A stretch of DNA of 8,689 nucleotides from Actinomycetota bacterium (GTDB taxonomy: Bacteria; Actinomycetota; Thermoleophilia; Gaiellales; Gaiellaceae), in contig VAXA01000167.1 in NCBI GenBank assembly GCA_005883365.1, positions 1-8,689 of the forward strand. The letters run 5' to 3'. Under the pieces are notes generated by a model, which saw nothing but the letters and a program-made list of their open reading frames with translations, was not told where the DNA came from and made no database searches. Below are positions 5,634 through 8,689 of this stretch, in pieces. Within the stretch, counting starts at the first letter, position 1, and every line of letters begins with the position of its first letter. A program made the position numbers and the translations under genes.

Positions 5634-6028
5634 GACCGCACCACTCGCCTGTCCCGGCCTGCGTCGCAGGCGTCGGATCCATCCGCCTGGGACCTGCCGG
5701 GCCCCAACTTCTCGACCACGACATAGCTGTCTGTATCCGCCACGACCCGCTCACCTTCCTGGGCGACGTGGTCGGGCTTGACGAGGAAGTGGATCGGCGA
5801 GCGGCGAACGCGCTCGTAGGCGGCAGCCGAGATCTCGATCTTCTCCAGGCATTCCGCCCGGGCACACTCGCAAAGAACTTCGGAACGGCCGTCAGACTCC
5901 CATTCGCCGTTGAGTTCTTCGATCCGCTCGTTGACCTCCCGGATGAGCGACTGCTGGCCATCGCCGACCGCCGCGGACGATTCGCGCGGTGAGGAGCCCT
6001 CTCTACTCCGCCGGTCTGCTGTGTGCAC
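5630..6028 (-). CDS. CECxxxxC small protein, paralogue of the one at 7555-7872 (132 aa)
   Basis: GTG start at 6028 with GGGGG about 7 nt upstream. Residues 1-26 are polar. EVNERIEELN (31-40) starts the conserved part, followed by VLCECARAEC (Cys 53, 55, 60), YERVRRSPIHFLVKPDH (71-87) and GERVVADTDSYVVVEKLG. The order matches the 105-residue protein at 7555-7872: helix, CECAxxxC, YExVRxxPxxFLVxPxH, ERVVxxxxxYxVxEKxG. Three cysteines plus a conserved His suggest metal (zinc) binding, but that is inference; the family has no function known to me. The last ~25 residues (SQADGSDACDAGRD) do not match the paralogue's GEAGEVAEDTDPR tail, so the end may have diverged or shifted frame. It overlaps the thioredoxin-like gene by 4 nt and is probably its operon partner. 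Confidence 0.82.
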   Translation of the reverse strand: MHTADRRSREGSSPRESSAAVGDGQQSLIREVNERIEELNGEWESDGRSEVLCECARAECLEKIEISAAAYERVRRSPIHFLVKPDHVAQEGERVVADTDSYVVVEKLGPGRSQADGSDACDAGRDRRVVRS

Positions 6029-6272
6029 GGCAAAACCCCCGTGTCGCGGTTAGTCAACGACTAAGGGCTCGTCCGCCGGCCCTCTGGACCGGCCCCGCAC
6101 CCACTCTCAGACCAGCAGCCCCGACACGGTACGACCATGCCAACGCCGCGACCGAAATCTACCACCCGAGGCCGAAAACTAATCACGACGCCCGCCAGGT
6201 AGCTCCCCTCTTCGCTCCTCATTCCTCCCGGGTGCCCAACCTCCGAGGAGCAAGAGAAGGCGAGCAGCCACG
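6029..6272. promoter_or_regulatory. Divergent promoter region between the CEC and MpsC genes
   Basis: This 244-bp gap separates divergent genes and must carry both promoters. It holds the palindrome at 6050-6064. On the minus strand TTGACT (within the palindrome, 6053-6058) could be a -35 element, but no good -10 is visible before the GTG start. On the plus side the leader is about 200 nt. CTCCTC (6215-6220) can pair with GAGGAG (6245-6250) just upstream of the MpsC start, which might hide a purine-rich ribosome site. That pairing is only 6 bp. Confidence 0.4.
6050..6064. promoter_or_regulatory. TTAGTC-AAC-GACTAA palindrome, candidate operator
   Basis: A perfect 6-bp inverted repeat with a 3-nt spacer lies 22 nt upstream of the GTG of the CEC gene. 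It is AT-rich in a GC-rich background and sits between divergent genes. Size and position suit a dimeric repressor or activator site. No regulator gene is in the window, so the binder is unknown. Confidence 0.45.
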
Positions 6273-6656
6273 ATGGCAACTGAGCTCGGCGAACGCGGTC
6301 CCCGCGCCACCGCCATCTCCAACGCAATGACCAAGCTCCACCGCGAGCACTACGGGCGGGGCCCCGACATCGTCCGCACCATCCTCGGCGAAGACCACGT
6401 CATCTGCTTCCTCGAGGACATCTACACCCCCGCCGAACGCACACTGCTAGAGGCAGGCGAACTCCAAGCCGTCCACGCGTCGCGACTCGCCTTCCAACGC
6501 GCGATGAAAACCCGCTTCATTCAAGCCGTCGAAGCAGCCACCAACCGCACCGTACGCGCCTTTCTCTCCCAAACCCACATCGCCCCCGACATCTCCTGCG
6601 AAGTCTTCGTCCTCGAACCCGTGCACAGCGAGCCGGCCAATCACGGCCCCCGCTAA
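6273..6656 (+). CDS. MpsC/DUF2294-family protein (127 aa)
   Basis: The sequence fits the DUF2294 (PF10057) family over nearly its whole length. It shows ISNAMTKLHREHYGRGPDIV (15-34), TILGEDHVICFLEDIYTPAE (36-55), RTLLEAGE, then RLAFQRAMKTRFIQAVEAAT (71-90), NRTVRAFLSQTHIAPDISCE (91-110) and VFVLEP. Pfam names the family after MpsC, reported as part of a Na+-translocating, membrane-potential-generating system in staphylococci. In most genomes it occurs as a lone soluble protein of unclear role, and no membrane partner is present here. It is about full length for the family. A purine-rich AGAAGGCGAG about 9 nt upstream serves as ribosome site. It converges on the DUF6197-like gene, with stops 10 nt apart. 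Confidence 0.88.
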   Translation: MATELGERGPRATAISNAMTKLHREHYGRGPDIVRTILGEDHVICFLEDIYTPAERTLLEAGELQAVHASRLAFQRAMKTRFIQAVEAATNRTVRAFLSQTHIAPDISCEVFVLEPVHSEPANHGPR

Positions 6657-6666
6657 GGAGCAGCCC

Positions 6667-7137
6667 TCAGGGCTCAGGGGGAGCTGATGCGGCAAGCCGG
6701 TCTTGCGCGCGTGCGAGCGTGTCAATGACGCTGGCCTGTGTTCGCGCGGGGTGGTCGTTCCAGTGCCGCAGTGACCAGTCGGGGATCAGGTCGCTGATCG
6801 CGACGAGCGCGAGCCGTAGCTCGGCGATCAACACGGGGGTGTCCGGGGCGTGTTCCGGTGCGTCGAGCGCGGCTGCGAGTGCGCCGAGCAGCGACCAGTG
6901 GCAGGCGTGTGCGCTCCAGGGTTCGACAGGTTGACCCGCTGTGTCTGTTGCGTCGGTTCCTTGGCACCATCCGAACGCGACCAGGCCGTGTGCGCGGCGC
7001 AGGATCTCGGCTGCGGAGAGTTGCGCGTTGTTCCAGTGGAGGTAGGCGTCGGATCGGTCCACGCTTCGTCTGGTTTGGCCGTTGTGGGCTGTTGGGTGCT
7101 GGCGTGGGCGTTCCCGACGAGCGGACGGTGAATCCAT
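6667..7137 (-). CDS. DUF6197-like protein (156 aa)
   Basis: Residues 1-30 are Arg-rich and probably not conserved. From 31 on the pattern is that of DUF6197: AAEILRRAHGLVAFGWCQGT (42-61), DTAGQPVEPWSAHACHWSLL (65-84), GAL, and near the end HWNDHPARTQASVIDTLARA (125-144). The 'GWCQG ... CxxGAL ... WND.P.RT...V...L..A' signature is, as far as I know, diagnostic. Its function is unknown; it is a common soluble protein in actinobacteria. The ATG at 7137 abuts GGAG, which is too close for efficient initiation, so a start further in is possible. It lies 20 nt downstream of the Cys-rich gene and is likely in the same transcript. Confidence 0.8.
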   Translation of the reverse strand: MDSPSARRERPRQHPTAHNGQTRRSVDRSDAYLHWNNAQLSAAEILRRAHGLVAFGWCQGTDATDTAGQPVEPWSAHACHWSLLGALAAALDAPEHAPDTPVLIAELRLALVAISDLIPDWSLRHWNDHPARTQASVIDTLARAQDRLAASAPPEP

Positions 7138-7157
7138 CTCCGTTCATCCGGTCGTCG

Positions 7158-7505
7158 TCAGAGACACTCCTCGCAGATCGCGGCCGCACGCTCACAGGCT
7201 GCTGCCGCTTTGAGCAGTGGCGCATCGAGTCCTGCGCGACGGCACCGGGCTGCCGCAGCGTGGCAGATGGGGGCGGCGATCGCGAATGTGGCGCGGCGTT
7301 TGTCTGGGTCATCGTCGAGGGCAGCGGCGGCGTCGATCGCGGAGGCCGCTCGGAGCAGGGAGCGACCGAACTCGGTCTGTCCCGCGTCCTCGTCGCTGAG
7401 GTAGTAGGCCACGACTCCCTTGCAGGCGAGCGAGCAGGTCTTCAGCGCGGCCTCGGTCGCAGCGTCCGCCGAGGTCAGGCGTTCGATCGGTCCGTCAGCT
7501 CTCAT
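7158..7505 (-). CDS. Cys-rich four-helix protein, copper-storage/DUF326-like
   Basis: 115 residues, almost all helix-forming (Ala-rich), with seven cysteines in helical spacing: TCSLAC (24, 28), ICHAAAARC (81, 88), and ACERAAAICEEC (104, 111, 114). Sequences like CHAAAARC and CERAAAICEEC resemble the copper storage protein (Csp) and DUF326 four-helix bundles, where cysteines pointing into the bundle bind Cu(I). It has fewer Cys than classic Csp proteins and no leader peptide, so it would be cytosolic. If it binds copper, capacity would be low. The ATG at 7505 has AGGAA only 1 nt upstream, so the exact start is unsure. It is downstream of the CECADxxC gene (49-nt gap) and upstream of the DUF6197-like gene, all on the minus strand. 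Confidence 0.72.
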   Translation of the reverse strand: MRADGPIERLTSADAATEAALKTCSLACKGVVAYYLSDEDAGQTEFGRSLLRAASAIDAAAALDDDPDKRRATFAIAAPICHAAAARCRRAGLDAPLLKAAAACERAAAICEECL

Positions 7506-7554
7506 TTCCTGACGGTGGAACGCTTCCGCCCGGCTTGGCGGTGCGGCTCGGGGG

Positions 7555-7872
7555 TTAGGGTCGAGGATCGGTGTCTTCTGCGACCTCGCCCGCCTCGCCG
7601 AGCTTTTCGATCACCAAGCAGCCAGGGTGCTCTTGGACCACCCGTTCGACCTCGCGCTGGTGCCCGGGAACGACGAGGAACCAGCGCGGGTGGCTGCGGA
7701 CAGCCTCGTAGAGCGAGACCGGGATCGAGAGCGGGGCCGCGCAGGCGGGATCGGCACACTCGCACAGAAACTCGACGATCTCGTCGCCGAACTCCTCGCC
7801 GAGCTGCTCGAGCCGCTCGTTCATCTCCCGAAAGACGTTCTCGTTCAGCGCCCGTCGCTCGGCAGGAGACAC
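7555..7872 (-). CDS. CECADxxC small protein, family prototype copy (105 aa)
   Basis: GTG start at 7872, with AAGG about 9 nt upstream. It shows NENVFREMNERLEQLGEEFG (10-29), FLCECADPAC (35-44; Cys 37, 39, 44), YEAVRSHPRWFLVVPGH (55-71), EVERVVQEHPGCLVIEKLGE (74-93) and the tail AGEVAEDTDPRP. I recall this family as widespread and multicopy in Thermoleophilia and some other actinobacteria, with no assigned function. The CxC...C plus PGH suggests a small metal site; there is no membrane segment or signal. It is the first gene of a probable minus-strand operon with the Cys-rich and DUF6197-like genes, and starts 63 nt inside the third tRNA-Gly fragment. A homologous protein lies at 5630-6028. 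Confidence 0.87.
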   Translation of the reverse strand: MSPAERRALNENVFREMNERLEQLGEEFGDEIVEFLCECADPACAAPLSIPVSLYEAVRSHPRWFLVVPGHQREVERVVQEHPGCLVIEKLGEAGEVAEDTDPRP

Positions 7873-7935
7873 GGCATAAAACCTTAACCGGCCTCCGCCG
7901 GTTCACGCCGCGCGTCTACGCCTCGCGCAGACTCC

Positions 7936-7965
7936 TTGCCATGTGGAAGGTCGTGGGTTCGAGTC
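7936..7965 (+). other. Degraded tRNA-Gly(GCC) 3' fragment, candidate attachment site 3
   Basis: TTGCCATGTGGAAGGTCGTG followed by GGTTCGAGTC matches the copy at 2889-2918 at 28 of 30 positions (GTGG instead of GCAG). After the T-loop it diverges (ACCGAGC instead of CCATCATCCGC), so the acceptor strand is missing. The ~125-bp arm found upstream of the other two copies is not recognisable here. It sits between the cargo genes and the PAS/PBP2 pair and may mark the right edge of the integrated region. Confidence 0.62.
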
Positions 7966-7985
7966 ACCGAGCACTTGAAGCGCGA

Positions 7986-8001
7986 ACGCGCCGAACGGCG
8001 C
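7986..8001 (-). terminator. GC hairpin after the PAS gene, weak terminator candidate
   Basis: CGCGCC-GAAC-GGCGCG is a short perfect stem-loop roughly 10 nt past the stop of the PAS gene on the minus strand. It is followed by TTCGCGC and has no U-run. Confidence 0.35.
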
Positions 8002-8009
8002 GCCGTCGC

Positions 8010-8378
8010 CTAGCCCTGCGAGAGCGGGGCGATCACCGTCGCCATGAACGGCATTCCGGCGGTCTTCGTCGTGAACGTCGCATAGAAGACCTCGATCGGC
8101 CCGCGGCCGTCGAACCGCTGCACGACTGCCTTGCCCGTGGCGAAGCCCGCCGCGACCGCGTCATCGAGGGCGTCGAGCCCCTCGACGGTGTGCTCGCCGA
8201 CGCGCTGGCCGAGCAGCTGATCGAGCGTCGTCCCGAGGATCTCGCACGCCGCGGCGTTGGCCGCGACGTAGCGCCGGTCCTCGTCCCAGACAAAGAAGCC
8301 GACGCTCGCCGAGCTGAGCGCCTCGGCGATCAGCTCCGCCTGGATCTCCGGTTGCCCGAGCGAGGGCGACGTCGTCAT
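8010..8378 (-). CDS. Single-PAS-domain protein (122 aa)
   Basis: The whole protein is one PAS fold. It has a helix QAELIAEALSSASVGFFVWD (13-32), the core DEDRRYVAANAAACEILG (32-49), DQLLGQRVGEH (53-63), a central helix region, then strands VVQRFDGRGPIEVFYATFTT (85-104) and MPFMATVIAPL. The YVAANAAACEILG motif is the typical PAS sensor core. No kinase, GGDEF or DNA-binding domain follows, so it would act alone or through a partner as a small-molecule or redox sensor; the ligand is unknown. It lies 55 nt downstream of the PBP2 gene on the same strand and may share its transcript. The ribosome site before the ATG at 8378 is weak (GACAATGCAG). Confidence 0.85.
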   Translation of the reverse strand: MTTSPSLGQPEIQAELIAEALSSASVGFFVWDEDRRYVAANAAACEILGTTLDQLLGQRVGEHTVEGLDALDDAVAAGFATGKAVVQRFDGRGPIEVFYATFTTKTAGMPFMATVIAPLSQG

Positions 8379-8433
8379 GACTGCATTGTCGTCCGCGCGG
8401 GCGCGCCGATCAATCCCGCGTTCTGGGCGTGAG

Positions 8434-8689
8434 CTACGAGCTCTTCGGGTGGAAGTAGGCCTGGTAGATCCGCTTCGCGGTCGGCGCGGCTGCCTGGGCG
8501 CCGTAACCGCCGTGCTCGATCATCGCGACGACGACGAGCTTCGGGTGGTTGTAGGGCGCCCACGATCCGTACCACGAGTGGACCCCGAGCGGTGGCGCCT
8601 CGGCCGTCCCCGTCTTGCCGGCGACCGTGGGCAGGAAGCCCGAGAAAACGCTGGCCGAGGTCCCGCCCGAGTTGTTGGCAGCCTCATAG
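8434..8689 (-). CDS. mrdA: Penicillin-binding protein 2, C-terminal end (partial)
   Basis: The last 84 codons run off the right edge of the window; the stop TAG is at 8434-8436. The visible sequence contains VAGKTGTAE, the third active-site motif (KTG) of the transpeptidase domain. It continues through VHSWYGSWAPYNHPKLVVVA and MIEHGGYGAQAAAPTAKRIY to the end. This C-terminal pattern is that of class B penicillin-binding protein 2 (PBP2/MrdA), which cross-links peptidoglycan during elongation together with the glycosyltransferase RodA. The catalytic SxxK and SxN motifs would lie outside the window. The GSWAPYNHP and GGYGA blocks favour PBP2 over FtsI. It is likely core chromosome rather than mobile cargo. 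Confidence 0.9.
   Translation of the reverse strand, partial: YEAANNSGGTSASVFSGFLPTVAGKTGTAEAPPLGVHSWYGSWAPYNHPKLVVVAMIEHGGYGAQAAAPTAKRIYQAYFHPKSS

Noticed and set aside
6662..6674. AGCCCT-C-AGGGCT palindrome between convergent stops as a bidirectional terminator
   Set aside because: The loop is too small and the usable stem only about 4 bp, without a U-run. It overlaps a stop codon and is too weak to call.
6858..8432. Very long plus-strand open frame (524 codons)
   Set aside because: It is antisense to five minus-strand genes with recognisable domains. Its composition is Arg/Gly/Ser-rich, as expected from GC-rich shadow reading.

Overview
The window looks like a piece of a high-GC actinobacterial genome, most likely class Thermoleophilia (Solirubrobacterales/Gaiellales type). 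This is judged from codon use and from small protein families I associate with that group: CECADxxC proteins, an MpsC/DUF2294 protein, a DUF6197-like protein and a secreted PKD protein with an 'FWGAQWAK' C-terminal module. The taxonomy is inference.

Layout. (a) 1-2526, minus strand: a partial secreted protein of unknown function lies downstream of a 633-aa exported PKD-domain protein, with a hairpin between them. (b) 2527-2995 has no intact gene. It holds a terminator, the last ~32 codons of a broken gene, a ~170-bp repeat ending in the 3' half of a tRNA-Gly(GCC), and a second, related terminator. (c) 2996-4021: two or three small minus-strand ORFs that may be fragments of one gene, and a 61-aa plus-strand gene. 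(d) 4022-4371 has no gene body. It holds a hairpin and the second copy of the ~170-bp repeat with its tRNA-Gly 3' half. (e) 4372-5270: a secreted phosphoesterase made non-functional by an internal deletion. (f) 5301-7872: small genes. A CECxxxxC protein is translationally coupled to a thioredoxin-fold protein without cysteines at the active site. An MpsC/DUF2294 protein follows on the plus strand, then DUF6197-like, Cys-rich four-helix (copper-storage-like) and second CECADxxC proteins on the minus strand. (g) 7936-7965: a third, degraded tRNA-Gly 3' half. (h) 8010-8689: a PAS-domain protein downstream of the C-terminal end of penicillin-binding protein 2, probably the chromosomal backbone.

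The main structural point is that three tRNA-Gly 3' halves, all on the plus strand and all starting at the anticodon loop, divide the window into a ~1.3-kb and a ~3.7-kb segment. This fits repeated integration at a tRNA-Gly gene, a known behaviour of tyrosine-recombinase elements. What remains is a decayed accretion array of small cargo cassettes. No integrase and no complete tRNA is visible here. Much of the cargo is broken (phosphoesterase, the 3334-3743 gene, the 2591-2700 remnant), while the small Thermoleophilia-type genes in 5301-7872 look intact.
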